From Rhodococcus sp. RD6.2 (GTDB lineage Bacteria; Actinomycetota; Actinomycetes; Mycobacteriales; Mycobacteriaceae), in assembly GCF_001040705.1 (NCBI RefSeq), contig NZ_CVQP01000009.1:168139-232138 (forward strand): DNA of 64,000 bases, in the 5' to 3' direction. Under the pieces are notes generated by a model. That model saw only the letters and a program-made list of their open reading frames with translations, made no database searches and was not told the DNA's origin. The first letter of the stretch is position 1. Each line of letters opens with the position of its first letter. A program made the position numbers and the translations under genes. Shown here one piece after another: positions 39,394 through 49,539 of this stretch.

Positions 39394-41673
39394 GTGTCAT
39401 CGCAGGTCGATACCGTCACCCAAGCCGCCGCGACCCCCGATGTCGCCCAGCCCTACCGGGAACTGGGACTCAAGGACGACGAGTACGCCCGTATCCGGGA
39501 GATCCTCGGTCGCCGTCCCACGGACGCCGAGCTGGCGATGTACTCGGTGATGTGGTCCGAGCACTGCTCGTACAAGTCGTCGAAGGTGCACCTGAAGTAC
39601 TTCGGCGAGACCACCACCGACGAGATGCGGTCCTCGATGCTCGCAGGCATCGGTGAGAACGCAGGCGTCGTCGACATCGGCGACGGCTGGGCCGTCACCT
39701 TCAAGGTCGAATCCCACAACCACCCGTCGTACATCGAGCCGTACCAGGGCGCCGCGACCGGCGTCGGCGGCATCGTCCGCGACATCATGGCGATGGGCGC
39801 CCGCCCGATCGCGGTCATGGACCAGTTGCGGTTCGGCGCGGCCGACCACCCCGACACCCGTCGCGTCGTCGACGGCGTCGTGCGCGGCATCGGCGGCTAC
39901 GGCAACTCTCTCGGCCTCCCGAACGTCGGCGGCGAGACGGTGTTCGACGCGTCCTACCAGGGCAACCCGCTCGTCAACGCGCTGTGCGCGGGCGCGATGC
40001 GCGTCGAGGACCTGCACCTGGCGTTCGCGTCCGGCGTCGGCAACAAGATCATCCTGTTCGGTGCCCGTACCGGCCTCGACGGCATCGGCGGCGTGTCCGT
40101 CCTCGCGTCGGAGACCTTCGACGAATCGTCGGGCGGCCGCCCGAAGAAGCTCCCCGCCGTGCAGGTGGGCGACCCCTTCACCGAGAAGGTGCTCATCGAG
40201 TGCTGTCTCGACCTGTACCGCGAGAAGCTCGTCGTCGGCATCCAGGACCTCGGCGGCGCCGGTCTGTCCTGTGCCACGTCCGAGCTGGCCGCGGCCGGTG
40301 ACGGCGGCATGCACATCAACCTCGAGCGCGTCCCCATGCGCGCCACGGGCATGACGGCGGCCGAGGTGCTCTCCAGCGAGTCGCAGGAGCGCATGTGCGC
40401 GGTCGTGACACCGGAGAACGTCGACGCGTTCATGGCCGTCTGCAAGAAGTGGGACGTCCTCGCCACCGTCATCGGTGAGGTCACCGACGGCGAGCACCTC
40501 GTCATCGACTGGCACGGCGAGACCGTCGTCGACGCGCCCGCCCGCACGATCGCGCACGAGGGCCCCGTCTACGAGCGTCCCGTCCAGCGTCCCGACAGCC
40601 AGGACGCCCTGATCGCGAACACCACCGCGGGCCTCACGCGTCCCGAGACCGACGCCGAGCTCGAGGCGACCCTGCTCAAGATGATCGCCTCGCCCGCGCT
40701 GTGCAGCCGCAAGTGGATCACCGAGCAGTACGACCGCTACGTCCGCGGCAACACCGTCCTCGCGGAGAACGCCGACGGCGGCGTCATCCGCATCGACGAG
40801 AAGTCGGGCCGCGGCATCGCCCTCGCGACGGACGCGTCCGGCCGCTACACCGCGCTCGACCCGTACACCGGCGCACAGCTCGCGCTCGCCGAGGCGTACC
40901 GCAACGTCGCCGTCACCGGCGCCACCCCGAAGGCCGTCTCCAACTGCCTCAACTTCGGTTCGCCGGAGGATCCGGGTGTCATGTGGCAGTTCCAGCAGGC
41001 GGTTCGCGGCCTCGCCGACGGCTGCGCGCAGCTCGGCATCCCGGTCACCGGCGGCAACGTTAGCTTCTACAACCAGACCGGCGCCACCGCGATCCTCCCG
41101 ACGCCGGTCGTCGCGGTCCTCGGTGTCATCGACGACGTGCACCGTCGCATCCCGACCGGCCTCGGCCTCGAGCCCGGAGAGACGCTGATCCTGCTCGGCG
41201 ACACCCACGACGAGTTCGACGGTTCCATCTGGGCGCAGGTCGAGCACGACCACCTCGGCGGTGTTCCGCCGAAGGTCGATCTCGAGCGTGAGCGTCTGCT
41301 CGCCGACATCCTGCTCGCCGGTTCGCGTGACGGACTGGTCTCCGCAGCCCACGACCTCTCCGAGGGCGGCCTCGCGCAGGCCGTCGTCGAGGCGGCACTG
41401 GCAGGCGAAACCGGTTGCCGCATCCTGCTTCCCGAGGGCGCGGACCCGTTCGTGACGCTGTTCTCCGAGTCCGCAGGCCGCGTGCTCGTCGCGGTGCCGC
41501 GCACCGAGGAGACCCGCTTCACCGGAATGTGCACCGCACGCAACCTGCCGTGGGTGCGGATCGGCGTCGTCGACGAGGGCTCCGACTCCGTCGAGGTCCA
41601 GGGTCACTTCTCGGTCACCCTCGACACGCTGCGCGCCACCTCCGAGGGAACGCTGCCCGCGCTGTTTGGATAG
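39394..41673 (+). CDS. purL: Phosphoribosylformylglycinamidine synthase, small-form PurL
   Basis: The 759-residue synthetase subunit converts FGAR to FGAM using ammonia delivered by PurQ through PurS. Family features are [61 protein letters not shown] and [14 protein letters not shown]. It has no glutaminase domain, consistent with the separate purS and purQ. GTG 39394 ([10 protein letters not shown]) is chosen because the longer frame includes the promoter region. Confidence 0.96.
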   Translation: MSSQVDTVTQAAATPDVAQPYRELGLKDDEYARIREILGRRPTDAELAMYSVMWSEHCSYKSSKVHLKYFGETTTDEMRSSMLAGIGENAGVVDIGDGWAVTFKVESHNHPSYIEPYQGAATGVGGIVRDIMAMGARPIAVMDQLRFGAADHPDTRRVVDGVVRGIGGYGNSLGLPNVGGETVFDASYQGNPLVNALCAGAMRVEDLHLAFASGVGNKIILFGARTGLDGIGGVSVLASETFDESSGGRPKKLPAVQVGDPFTEKVLIECCLDLYREKLVVGIQDLGGAGLSCATSELAAAGDGGMHINLERVPMRATGMTAAEVLSSESQERMCAVVTPENVDAFMAVCKKWDVLATVIGEVTDGEHLVIDWHGETVVDAPARTIAHEGPVYERPVQRPDSQDALIANTTAGLTRPETDAELEATLLKMIASPALCSRKWITEQYDRYVRGNTVLAENADGGVIRIDEKSGRGIALATDASGRYTALDPYTGAQLALAEAYRNVAVTGATPKAVSNCLNFGSPEDPGVMWQFQQAVRGLADGCAQLGIPVTGGNVSFYNQTGATAILPTPVVAVLGVIDDVHRRIPTGLGLEPGETLILLGDTHDEFDGSIWAQVEHDHLGGVPPKVDLERERLLADILLAGSRDGLVSAAHDLSEGGLAQAVVEAALAGETGCRILLPEGADPFVTLFSESAGRVLVAVPRTEETRFTGMCTARNLPWVRIGVVDEGSDSVEVQGHFSVTLDTLRATSEGTLPALFG

Positions 41674-41677
41674 CCAT

Positions 41678-43567
41678 GTGACCCACACGGACACGACCCC
41701 GGAACCCGGGACGGATCAGGCCTCCGCCGATCGGTCCCGGGTTCCGGTGGGTTCGGGCGCCGAATCGCCTGCGCCGGGAGAGACGGACGGGCCTGGTCTG
41801 CGCCGCAAGATCGCCCTCTGGTTCGAGGGGGACGATCTGCACCTCCCGTGGTCCTCGGAGCGACTCGCGGAGAAGCACCCGTTCGTCGCGTGGGCGTGGG
41901 GGCTGCTCAGCCTCGACTTCACCGGTATCGCGTTCGGTGCCCTGTTCTTCTGCTGGTCGCTGACGCCGTCGCTGCTGCCCCGGGACTGGCTGTACCAGGG
42001 TCTGATCGGCGGTATCACCGCCGCCATCGGCTACGCGTTCGGATGCATCGTCGGCTGGGCCACCTACCGCTACTGGCTCTCCAGGCTCACGTGGTGGCCG
42101 CCGCCGGTGCGATTGCAGCAGATCACGAAGATCGCGGTGCCCGTGCTCTCGTTCGCCGCGGCGCTGATCATGCTCGTGTACGCCGCCGGCTGGCAGCGTG
42201 AACTGGCCGCACTCATGGGTGCCGAGGGCACGACGACGACCGGCTACCTCCGGACCCTCGCGTTGAGTGCAGCCGTTGCGGCACTGCTCATTTCGCTGTG
42301 GCGGGTATTGCGCGACCTCGTGCTCCTCATCGCCCGCTACCTGAACAAGTGGCTGCGCGTTCCCCGCTCCGCCGCCGCGCCGATCGGTGCCGTCCTCGTG
42401 GCGTTCCTCGGCTACACCCTCGTCACCGACGTCCTGTTCAACGGCGTGTATTCGTTCATGAACTCGGCCTTCAGCCTGCAGAACGACGAAACCCGCGCCG
42501 AGGTGGTGCGGCCCATGCGCGCCGAACGCTCCGGGAGTCCCGAGTCGTACGCACCGTGGGAAACCCTCGGCTACGAGGGACGCGACTTCGTCTACCGCGG
42601 ACTGCACGCCGAGCAACTGTCCGAGTTCAACAACGGCGCCCCGGCGAAGGAACCGATTCGCGTCTACGCCGGACTGCAGACGGCCGAGGACACCGACGCT
42701 CGCCTCGACATCGTCATCGACGAACTCGAACGCACCGGGGCGTTCCAACGCAAGGCGCTCGTCGTGATCCCCACGACCGGCACCGGCTGGGTCAATCCGA
42801 CGGCCGCGAACGCAATCGAGCTCATGTACAACGGCGACACCGCCCTCGTCGCCAGCCAGTACTCGTACCTGCCGAGTTGGGTGTCGTTCCTCGCGGACCG
42901 CGGGAAGGCGGCCGACGCGGGCCGTGCCCTCGTCCACCGCGTCCACGAACGGTGGCTGCAGGAACCCGAGGCAACACGCCCGAAACTGCTCGTCTACGGC
43001 GAATCCCTCGGCACGCAGGCCGGTGAGGGAGCGTTCGACGGGCTCGCCGACATCCGCGACATGGTCGACGGGGTGCTGTGGGTGGGGCCACCCAACTCGA
43101 ACCGGTTGTGGAGCACCCTCGAAGACCGCCGCGACCCCGGCAGCCCCGAAGTCCAACCCGAGTACTCCGACGGCCTCGTCGTCCGGTTCGCCGAGGACGC
43201 CGCCGCTCTCGACGCCCAACAGGGACCGTGGTTGCACCCGCGCGTGCTGTACATCCAGCACCCGTCCGACCCCGTGGTGTGGTGGAGCCCGGACCTGATC
43301 TTCAACCGCCCCGACTGGTTGTCCGAGCCGCCCGGCTACGACCGCCTGCCGTCGATGCGCTGGTTCCCGTTCGTCACGTTCTGGCAGGTCGCCGCCGACC
43401 TCGCGAACGCGGCGGGCGTCCCCGACGGGCACGGGCACAACTACGGCACCGTCATGGTCGACGGCTTCGCCGCGGTGGGCGCACCCGACGGCTGGACATC
43501 CACCGACACCGAACGCGTCCGCGCGGCCCTGAACGCCATCGCGGGCTCGCAGGGCCCCGAGAAATGA
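41678..43567 (+). CDS. Membrane-anchored alpha/beta-hydrolase family protein
   Basis: A 629-residue protein. The N-terminal half has four to five membrane segments (from FTGIAFGALFFCWS to FLGYTLVTDVLF). The C-terminal half is the actinobacterial alpha/beta-hydrolase catalytic domain, with a likely nucleophile in LLVYGESLGTQAGEGAF and a further conserved IQHPSDPVVWWSPDLI. The reaction is unknown; lipid or cell-envelope ester hydrolysis is possible. The GTG start is 4 bp after the purL stop. Its stop overlaps the CPBP gene (ATGA). Confidence 0.8.
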   Translation: MTHTDTTPEPGTDQASADRSRVPVGSGAESPAPGETDGPGLRRKIALWFEGDDLHLPWSSERLAEKHPFVAWAWGLLSLDFTGIAFGALFFCWSLTPSLLPRDWLYQGLIGGITAAIGYAFGCIVGWATYRYWLSRLTWWPPPVRLQQITKIAVPVLSFAAALIMLVYAAGWQRELAALMGAEGTTTTGYLRTLALSAAVAALLISLWRVLRDLVLLIARYLNKWLRVPRSAAAPIGAVLVAFLGYTLVTDVLFNGVYSFMNSAFSLQNDETRAEVVRPMRAERSGSPESYAPWETLGYEGRDFVYRGLHAEQLSEFNNGAPAKEPIRVYAGLQTAEDTDARLDIVIDELERTGAFQRKALVVIPTTGTGWVNPTAANAIELMYNGDTALVASQYSYLPSWVSFLADRGKAADAGRALVHRVHERWLQEPEATRPKLLVYGESLGTQAGEGAFDGLADIRDMVDGVLWVGPPNSNRLWSTLEDRRDPGSPEVQPEYSDGLVVRFAEDAAALDAQQGPWLHPRVLYIQHPSDPVVWWSPDLIFNRPDWLSEPPGYDRLPSMRWFPFVTFWQVAADLANAAGVPDGHGHNYGTVMVDGFAAVGAPDGWTSTDTERVRAALNAIAGSQGPEK

Positions 43568-44238
43568 GGCGCACGGCCGGCGCCGCAGCGGTGGGATGCG
43601 CGGCGGCGTTGGTCGCGTGGAACGGTGTCGTGCTGCCCCGGCTGGGGTTGGGCGCGCGGGGCCGCGCCGCGGCGAACACCGTGACGGCGGTCGTCGTCGG
43701 GGGAGCAGCCGTCGTGGGCGGCGTGACCTTCGCGGAACTCGGATGGACCGCCTGGCGTCATGGGCTGCTCGTCGGTGTGGCGGCGTCGACGCTGCCGACG
43801 CTCGCGTACCCGGCGATGCTCGCGATCCCACCGGTACGCGCACGGATGGCATCGGGTGCGCGTCGCGCCGACCACACCGAATGGGTGTTCGTGCACATCC
43901 CCCTCGGGACCGTGCTCGCCGAAGAGGTCGTGTTCCGTTCGGTGCTCTACGCGCTGGCCAGACGGGCATCGCCGCGCTGGGCGCCCGTCCTCGGCGCGGC
44001 GGCGTTCGGTCTGTGGCACGTGACCCCCGCGCGGCATGCGGGTGACTCGATCGTCGGAACCGTCGCACTGACCGCAGCGGCGTCGCTGCTCTTCGACGGG
44101 TTGCGGGACCGCAGCGGAAGCGTGCTCGCACCCGCGCTGCTGCACCTGGCCGTCAACGCGGGTGGGGCGGTGGCGGCCGAGACGGCTGCCGGGCGGACGG
44201 TGAGAGGAAGGTCGATGTCCGCGTCCTCCGACGGTTGA
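43564..44238 (+). CDS. CPBP-family intramembrane protease
   Basis: A 224-residue membrane protein with the type II CAAX/Abi motifs EEVVFR (Glu-Glu then Arg), FGLWHV (His) and LLHLAVNAGG (His and Asn). These form the metal site of CPBP glutamic proteases. Coupled to the preceding hydrolase gene by ATGA overlap. Bacterial members have roles in peptide processing or immunity; the role here is unknown. Confidence 0.82.
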   Translation: MRRTAGAAAVGCAAALVAWNGVVLPRLGLGARGRAAANTVTAVVVGGAAVVGGVTFAELGWTAWRHGLLVGVAASTLPTLAYPAMLAIPPVRARMASGARRADHTEWVFVHIPLGTVLAEEVVFRSVLYALARRASPRWAPVLGAAAFGLWHVTPARHAGDSIVGTVALTAAASLLFDGLRDRSGSVLAPALLHLAVNAGGAVAAETAAGRTVRGRSMSASSDG

Positions 44239-44286
44239 CCCGGCGGTGACAGTGGCGTGGTCGGTGCCCGAACCTGTTCCGACGTG

Positions 44287-44313
44287 GCACCCGAGGCCGA
44301 ACCTCGGTGTGCC
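44287..44313. terminator. Candidate bidirectional terminator
   Basis: CCGAGG/CCTCGG (44291-44296 and 44302-44307), flanked by GGCAC/GTGCC bases with one bulge, sits between the convergent CPBP and excalibur genes. Confidence 0.45.
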
Positions 44314-44321
44314 TCGCTACG

Positions 44322-44948
44322 TCAGCTCTCGCACGCCACGCCGTCGTTGTCCCGGTCCAGTTTGGAGCTGTAGCCCGGCGACCCGGCATACAGCGGTGCA
44401 GCACCGGCCGCCCTGGCAGCGGCACAGCTCCCGTAGCTTGCGCCACCGGTCTGCGGCTTCGGCGCCACAACCTCGGGTGCGGGAGCCGGCTCGGGTGCGG
44501 GTGCGGGAGCAACGAACGGGACGGGTGCGGGCGCCACGTACGGCGTCGTCGGCGGCGGCGTGTACACATCGACCGGTGCAGGAGCAACGACCGCCGATGT
44601 TGCCCGCGGTACCGGAGGATTCGAGGCAGGCGCGACCACGTTCGATGTCGGCAGCGAAGCCGGGGAGGTCGCAGCGGGAGTGGTCGACGGCACCGGGGTC
44701 GTCGTCCGGGCGGTCGATGTGGTTGTCGGATGCGACGGCGTCGGCTCCGAGGTCTTCTCGTTCTCGCCGCCGCACGCCCCGACGAGCACCAGCAGGCCGA
44801 CCATCCCACCGGTGATCCAGAGCCGCTTCGTGCGCTTCTTCGGGGCAGGGGCGGCAGCCACAGGACCGCGGAGACCCTGGGACGACTGATTCGAATCGAA
44901 CGGCACGGACACGGAAGACACCTCGGTGGGTCGGGTTCGACGGGCCAT
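44322..44948 (-). CDS. Membrane-anchored protein with C-terminal excalibur domain
   Basis: A 208-residue protein. About 48 hydrophilic residues precede a hydrophobic helix (LWITGGMVGLLVLVGACGG) that could be a signal anchor or, with VGAC, a lipoprotein-like site. A long Pro/Ala/Thr-rich linker follows, ending in an excalibur calcium-binding domain (SCAAARAAGAAPLYAG, DRDNDGVACE). The domain is usually extracytoplasmic and bound to calcium. The linker resembles cell-wall-spanning segments. The start at 44948 is the only good ATG. Confidence 0.82.
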   Translation of the reverse strand: MARRTRPTEVSSVSVPFDSNQSSQGLRGPVAAAPAPKKRTKRLWITGGMVGLLVLVGACGGENEKTSEPTPSHPTTTSTARTTTPVPSTTPAATSPASLPTSNVVAPASNPPVPRATSAVVAPAPVDVYTPPPTTPYVAPAPVPFVAPAPAPEPAPAPEVVAPKPQTGGASYGSCAAARAAGAAPLYAGSPGYSSKLDRDNDGVACES

Positions 44949-45215
44949 CGATGGCACCGGCTGACGAATGCTGGTTTCTACCAGCTCACATCGGCTGTCG
45001 GTCGAATGGAGGACGACGCCTGGCTCCGGGCGGACCGCACGAATCAGGGGTTTTCCGATGCACCCGAGGTTGCGGTTGCCGACGGGGGAATCGCCGGCAC
45101 AGCTGCCATCGGGCGAAGCCGCGCGGATGTATCGGAAGTGCACATTTCCGGGCATGAAACGGTGCGCATCGGGTATCGCCGGGCCCGTAGCGTCGCACGC
45201 GGAACGGAGGCAGAC

Positions 45216-46088
45216 GTGCAGGAATGGAACCGCGCGATCGACCTGATCGAGCAGCGACTGGAAGGCGACCTCGACATCTCGGACGTCGCGAGGGTCGCTC
45301 TGACGTCCGAGTACCACTTCCGTCGCATGTTCTCGACGTTGGCGGGAATGCCGTTGTCGGAGTATGTCCGTCGGCGTCGAATGACCGTCGCGACGGCCGA
45401 CGTCCTCGCCGGTGAGCCGGTCGTCGATGTGGCGGTCCGCTTCGGCTACGGCTCGGCTGCCGCGTTCACCCGCGCGTTCAAATCGATGCACGGGTTGACG
45501 CCCGGCCAGGCTCGACAGCCCGGCTCGGTCCTTCGTTCCCAACCCCCGTTGAGATTCCACCTGCGTGTGGAGGGAAGGAGCGACATGCGTCATCGCATCG
45601 TCGACAAGGACGCGTTCGCGCTGGTCGGCTACCGGACCACGGTTCCGGTCGTCCACGAGGGACCGAATCCGGCGATCGTCGAATTCGAGAAGAGCATCGA
45701 CGGCGACGCTCGCGCCCTGCTGCTGTCTCTGTCGAACACCGAGCCGGCGGGCCCGCTGGCGGTGACGGTGCGGCTGGCCGAATCGCGTTCCGAAGGAGTC
45801 GAGGTCGAGTACTGGCGCGCGGTGGCGACCACAGCCGCCGACTGCGGAGATCTCGCCCGGATCGACGTTCCCGCCGGGCTGTGGGTGGTGTTCGAGGCGG
45901 ACGGAAAGTTCCCGGAGGCACTGCAACATCTGTGGGCCGATGCAGCGACCGAATGGTTCCCGGCGAATCCGTACGAGTGGATCGAGGGACCGGAATTGCT
46001 GACCATCCACCCGGACCCGGGCGGGGAATCCGGCCGTGGCGAGCTGTGGCTGCCTATCGAACGAATCCCCTCAGACCTGGGCCGGTAG
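45216..46088 (+). CDS. AraC-family regulator with GyrI-like effector domain
   Basis: A 290-residue protein: the N-terminal AraC double HTH (residues about 5-100, with LDISDVARVALTSEYHFRRMFSTLAG and VDVAVRFGYGSAAAFTRAFKSMHGLTPGQAR) and a C-terminal GyrI/Rob-like ligand domain. The GTG has GGAGG 5 nt upstream, and TAGCGT (45188-45193) is a likely -10 box. The 267 bp upstream hold this promoter and nothing else recognised. Rob/SoxS-type homologues sense small molecules; the target is unknown. Confidence 0.87.
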   Translation: MQEWNRAIDLIEQRLEGDLDISDVARVALTSEYHFRRMFSTLAGMPLSEYVRRRRMTVATADVLAGEPVVDVAVRFGYGSAAAFTRAFKSMHGLTPGQARQPGSVLRSQPPLRFHLRVEGRSDMRHRIVDKDAFALVGYRTTVPVVHEGPNPAIVEFEKSIDGDARALLLSLSNTEPAGPLAVTVRLAESRSEGVEVEYWRAVATTAADCGDLARIDVPAGLWVVFEADGKFPEALQHLWADAATEWFPANPYEWIEGPELLTIHPDPGGESGRGELWLPIERIPSDLGR

Positions 46089-46097
46089 GTTGGCGGC

Positions 46098-46484
46098 GTG
46101 CCTGCCCGGAAGAGAATCGACCCCGCCCAGATGCGGTCCGCGGTGACGGCCGTGGGGGAGTGGCTGTCCGACGTGGACGCCGCGGCCCCCGCGCGGGCCG
46201 AGCTCGCGGCCGCGGTCCGGCTCAGTGCCCGGACCCTCGAAGACGTCGCACCGGGGTCGTCCGTGGAGGTGCGGGTGCCGCCATTCGTGGCGGTGCAGTG
46301 CATCGAAGGACCCCGGCACACGCGTGGGACCCCGCCGAACGTCGTCGAGACGGACCCGCGCACCTGGCTGGAGCTGGTCACCGGGCGCGTCACGTTCGAC
46401 GGGGCGGTCGCGGCGGGAACTGTGACGGCGTCGGGGAGCCGGGCGGGGGAGATCGCGCACTGGCTGCCGCTGATGCCCGTGTGA
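46098..46484 (+). CDS. SCP2-like sterol carrier family protein (Rv0807-type)
   Basis: A 128-residue protein of the small family encoded just before purF in mycobacteria, annotated as sterol-carrier-like. Visible features are VRVPPFVAVQCIEGPRHTRGTPPNVVETDPRTWLELVTG and WLPLMPV at the end. The GTG follows TAGGTT (46086-46091) by 6 nt. No residue-level function is assigned. The conserved position next to purF suggests it is part of this locus, not the AraC unit. Confidence 0.72.
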   Translation: MPARKRIDPAQMRSAVTAVGEWLSDVDAAAPARAELAAAVRLSARTLEDVAPGSSVEVRVPPFVAVQCIEGPRHTRGTPPNVVETDPRTWLELVTGRVTFDGAVAAGTVTASGSRAGEIAHWLPLMPV

Positions 46485-46540
46485 TCTGCGGTGTGACCGC
46501 GACGACAGGCGCAGCGACCCGTGGTGAGAGCACTGCCTCA

Positions 46541-46554
46541 CTGGCCGTAGACTG
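46541..46554 (+). promoter_or_regulatory. purF promoter core, shared 14-mer
   Basis: CTGGCCGTAGACTG, identical to 6229-6242 before purB, holds the -10 box TAGACT (46548-46553). Transcription would start near 46560, giving a leader of about 36 nt with AAGGGAG before the GTG at 46596. Confidence 0.6.
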
Positions 46555-46595
46555 AGCATGCCCCCCGCACCCACCCTTCAAAGGGAGCAACCCCG

Positions 46596-48179
46596 GTGAC
46601 TTCAGCCGATCTCTCGGTCAGCAGCCCGAATCTTCTCGCACCCGCAGACATGTCCGATCAGGACGAGCAGCCGCCCCGCGAGGAATGTGGCGTCTTCGGT
46701 GTGTGGGCCCCCGGTGAGGATGTGGCGAAGCTCACGTACTACGGGCTCTACGCGTTGCAGCATCGCGGGCAGGAAGCTGCGGGTATCGCCGTCGCCGACG
46801 GCTCCCAGGTACTGGTGTTCAAGGACCTCGGTCTCGTCAGTCAGGTCTTCGACGAGCAGACCCTCGGCGCGATGCCGGGCCACGTCGCCGTCGGGCACTG
46901 TCGCTACTCGACCACCGGGTCCACCACCTGGGAGAACGCCCAGCCGATCTTCCGCACGACCGCCGCGGGCACGGGCATCGCGCTCGGCCACAACGGCAAC
47001 CTGGTCAACACCGCCGAACTCGCCGAGCGGGCACGCGCCGCGGGCCTGATGAACAGCAAGCGGCCGGGAGGCGCCACCTCCGACTCCGACATCGTCGGAG
47101 CGCTGCTCGCGCACGCGGCGGCCGACCGCACCATCGAGCAGGCCGCGATGGAACTGCTGCCGACGTTGCGCGGCGCCTTCTGCCTGACCTTCATGGACGA
47201 GCACACCCTGTATGCGGCGCGTGACCCTCACGGCGTCCGCCCGCTGGTTCTGGGTCGACTGGATCGTGGCTGGGTCGTCGCGTCCGAGACCGCCGCCCTC
47301 GACATCGTCGGCGCCTCGTTCGTCCGGGAGATCGAGCCCGGTGAGCTGCTTGCGATCGACGCCGACGGCGTGCGCTCCTCGCGTTTCGCGAACCCGACGC
47401 CGAAGGGCTGCGTCTTCGAGTACGTCTATCTGGCCCGGCCCGACACGACCATCGCCGGTCGGTCGGTGCACGCGACGCGCGTCGACATCGGTCGTCGACT
47501 CGCCAAGGAGCACCCGATCGACGGCGATCTGGTGATCCCGGTTCCGGAGTCCGGCACCCCTGCCGCGGTCGGTTACGCGCAGGGCTCGGGCATCCCGTAC
47601 GGCCAGGGCCTGATGAAGAACGCGTACGTCGGCCGGACGTTCATCCAGCCGTCGCAGACCATCCGCCAGCTCGGTATCCGGCTCAAGCTGAACCCGCTGC
47701 GTGACGTCATCCGAGGCAAGCGGCTGATCGTCGTCGACGACTCCATCGTCCGCGGCAACACGCAGCGCGCGCTGATCCGCATGCTGCGCGAGGCCGGTGC
47801 GCTCGAGATTCACGTGCGGATCGCATCGCCGCCGGTGAAGTGGCCGTGCTTCTACGGCATCGACTTCGCGTCGCCCGCGGAGCTGATCGCCAACGGCGCG
47901 GGCGGAACGAACCACGAGCCGGGCAACGTCGAGGAGATGATCGAGGGGGTGCGCCGCTCGATCGGGGCGGACTCGCTCGGCTACATCTCGGTCGACGGGA
48001 TGGTCGCGGCGACCGAACAGCCGGCGTCGCGCTTGTGCATGGCCTGCTTCGACGGCGAGTACCCGATCGAGTTGCCGACGGAGATCGGCAAGAACGTGCT
48101 CGAGGGGATGCTCGAGCAGACCGCAGGCACGGCGACGAAGCAGGACAACGACAACGCGAGTGCGCTGAGTCGGCCCTGA
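46596..48179 (+). CDS. purF: Amidophosphoribosyltransferase
   Basis: A 527-residue enzyme for the first committed step, PRPP plus glutamine to phosphoribosylamine. A propeptide of 30 residues precedes the catalytic Cys31 in EECGVFGVW; this Ntn-type N-terminus must be cleaved. The glutaminase region has ALQHRGQEAAG, and the PRPP motif is LIVVDDSIVRGNTQ. C-terminal cysteines (ASRLCMACFDGEYP) fit the iron-sulfur-type PurF. The GTG start has AAGGGAG upstream. Confidence 0.96.
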   Translation: MTSADLSVSSPNLLAPADMSDQDEQPPREECGVFGVWAPGEDVAKLTYYGLYALQHRGQEAAGIAVADGSQVLVFKDLGLVSQVFDEQTLGAMPGHVAVGHCRYSTTGSTTWENAQPIFRTTAAGTGIALGHNGNLVNTAELAERARAAGLMNSKRPGGATSDSDIVGALLAHAAADRTIEQAAMELLPTLRGAFCLTFMDEHTLYAARDPHGVRPLVLGRLDRGWVVASETAALDIVGASFVREIEPGELLAIDADGVRSSRFANPTPKGCVFEYVYLARPDTTIAGRSVHATRVDIGRRLAKEHPIDGDLVIPVPESGTPAAVGYAQGSGIPYGQGLMKNAYVGRTFIQPSQTIRQLGIRLKLNPLRDVIRGKRLIVVDDSIVRGNTQRALIRMLREAGALEIHVRIASPPVKWPCFYGIDFASPAELIANGAGGTNHEPGNVEEMIEGVRRSIGADSLGYISVDGMVAATEQPASRLCMACFDGEYPIELPTEIGKNVLEGMLEQTAGTATKQDNDNASALSRP

Positions 48180-48283
48180 GCGGCCGCGCGAGGACCCATA
48201 CTCGTGTCGATGACTTCGACACCACGTAGACCCAGGCAGTGCCAGGTGCACTGACGAGATCACAGCTGGAGCTGAGTAACCCG

Positions 48284-49372
48284 ATGACCGACGACCAGAA
48301 GCCCCACGCCGCCGGCGCGTCCTACGCTGCGGCGGGGGTCGACATCGCTGCAGGCGACCGGGCAGTGGAGCTGTTCGCCCCGCTCGCGAAGAAGGCCAGC
48401 CGTCCCGAGGTGCTCGGCGGACTGGGCGGCTTCGCCGGAGTGTTCGCCCTCAAGGGCGGATACAAGGAGCCGCTGCTGGCGGCGTCCACCGACGGCGTCG
48501 GCACCAAGCTCGCGGTCGCGCAGGCCCTCGACAAGCACGACACCGTCGGCCTCGACCTCGTCGCGATGGTCGTTGACGACCTCGTGGTGTGCGGCGCGGA
48601 GCCGCTGTTCCTGCAGGACTACATCGCAGTCGGCAAGGTTGTCCCGGAGCGTGTCGCGGAGATCGTCGGCGGCATTGCGCAGGGCTGCATCCTGGCTGGT
48701 TGTGCCTTGCTGGGCGGCGAGACCGCCGAGCATCCCGGCGTGATGGCGGACGGCGACTACGACCTCTCCGCGACCGGTGTCGGTGTCGTCGAGGCGGACG
48801 CCCTGCTCGGGCCGGATCGGGTGCGTCCGGGCGACGTCGTGATCGCGATGGGCTCGTCGGGTCTGCACTCGAACGGCTACTCGCTGGCCCGCAAGGTGCT
48901 GCTCGAGATCGACCGGATGTCGCTGACCGGGCACGTCGAAGAGTTCGGCCGCACCCTCGGTGAGGAACTGCTCGAGCCGACGAAGATCTACGCGAAGGAC
49001 TGCCTCGCGCTGATCGCCGAGACCGATGTGCGCACCTTCTGCCACGTCACCGGCGGTGGCCTCGCCAACAACCTGGCCCGCGTCATGCCGAAGGGCCTCG
49101 TCGCCGAGCTGGACCGCGGAACGTGGACCCCTGCACCGGTGTTCACCATGATCGGTCAGCGCGGCCGCGTCGAGCGCGCCGAGTTGGAGGCGACGTTCAA
49201 CATGGGCGTCGGCATGGTCGCGATCGTCGCGCCCGAGGACGTGGACCGCGCGCTCGCCGTGCTCACGGCCCGGCACATCGACTGCTGGACCCTCGGGACC
49301 GTGGCGAAGGCGTCGGACAAGCACGACGGCGCCGATACGGTTCGCATGGTCGGCGAGCACCCGCGCTTCTAG
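48284..49372 (+). CDS. purM: Phosphoribosylformylglycinamidine cyclo-ligase
   Basis: This 362-residue AIR synthetase closes the imidazole ring of FGAM. It shows KEPLLAASTDGVGTKL, GLDLVAMVVDDLVVCGAEPLFLQDY, CALLGGETAEHPGVM and LHSNGYSLARKVLL. ATG 48284 (MTDDQKPHAAG) is chosen over GTG 48239, with GGAG upstream. It lies 104 bp from purF, so they may be co-transcribed. A very strong terminator follows. Confidence 0.95.
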   Translation: MTDDQKPHAAGASYAAAGVDIAAGDRAVELFAPLAKKASRPEVLGGLGGFAGVFALKGGYKEPLLAASTDGVGTKLAVAQALDKHDTVGLDLVAMVVDDLVVCGAEPLFLQDYIAVGKVVPERVAEIVGGIAQGCILAGCALLGGETAEHPGVMADGDYDLSATGVGVVEADALLGPDRVRPGDVVIAMGSSGLHSNGYSLARKVLLEIDRMSLTGHVEEFGRTLGEELLEPTKIYAKDCLALIAETDVRTFCHVTGGGLANNLARVMPKGLVAELDRGTWTPAPVFTMIGQRGRVERAELEATFNMGVGMVAIVAPEDVDRALAVLTARHIDCWTLGTVAKASDKHDGADTVRMVGEHPRF

Positions 49373-49385
49373 GACTTCCGAACAC

Positions 49386-49430
49386 AAGACGAACCGCCCG
49401 AGCCCCTCAGGGGTTCGGGCGGTTCGTCTT
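49386..49430 (+). terminator. Strong intrinsic terminator after purM
   Basis: Arms 49386-49407 and 49409-49430 pair over about 20 bp with a single G-U and a tight CCTCAGG turn, followed by TTTC. Confidence 0.88.
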
Positions 49431-49469
49431 TCGGTTGCTGCCCTGGCGCACGTGTGGTGCGCACGCGGA

Positions 49470-49504
49470 GAATGAGGGGGAGCCGGTAGGGCTCCCCCTC
49501 ATTC
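49470..49504. terminator. Intrinsic terminator after the DUF3073 gene
   Basis: A perfect 15-bp inverted repeat (49470-49484 and 49490-49504) with a 5-base loop lies just past the minus-strand DUF3073 stop. With the purM terminator it isolates the convergent units. Confidence 0.8.
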
Positions 49505-49539
49505 GGTGCTGCGCAAGTGTGTGCCGGTGACGGCGGGCG

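Noticed and set aside
39397-41694. 765-codon open frame antisense to purL
   Set aside because: It is a mirror of the high-GC codon pattern, rich in Asp/Arg/Val repeats with no domain; purL on the other strand is unambiguous.
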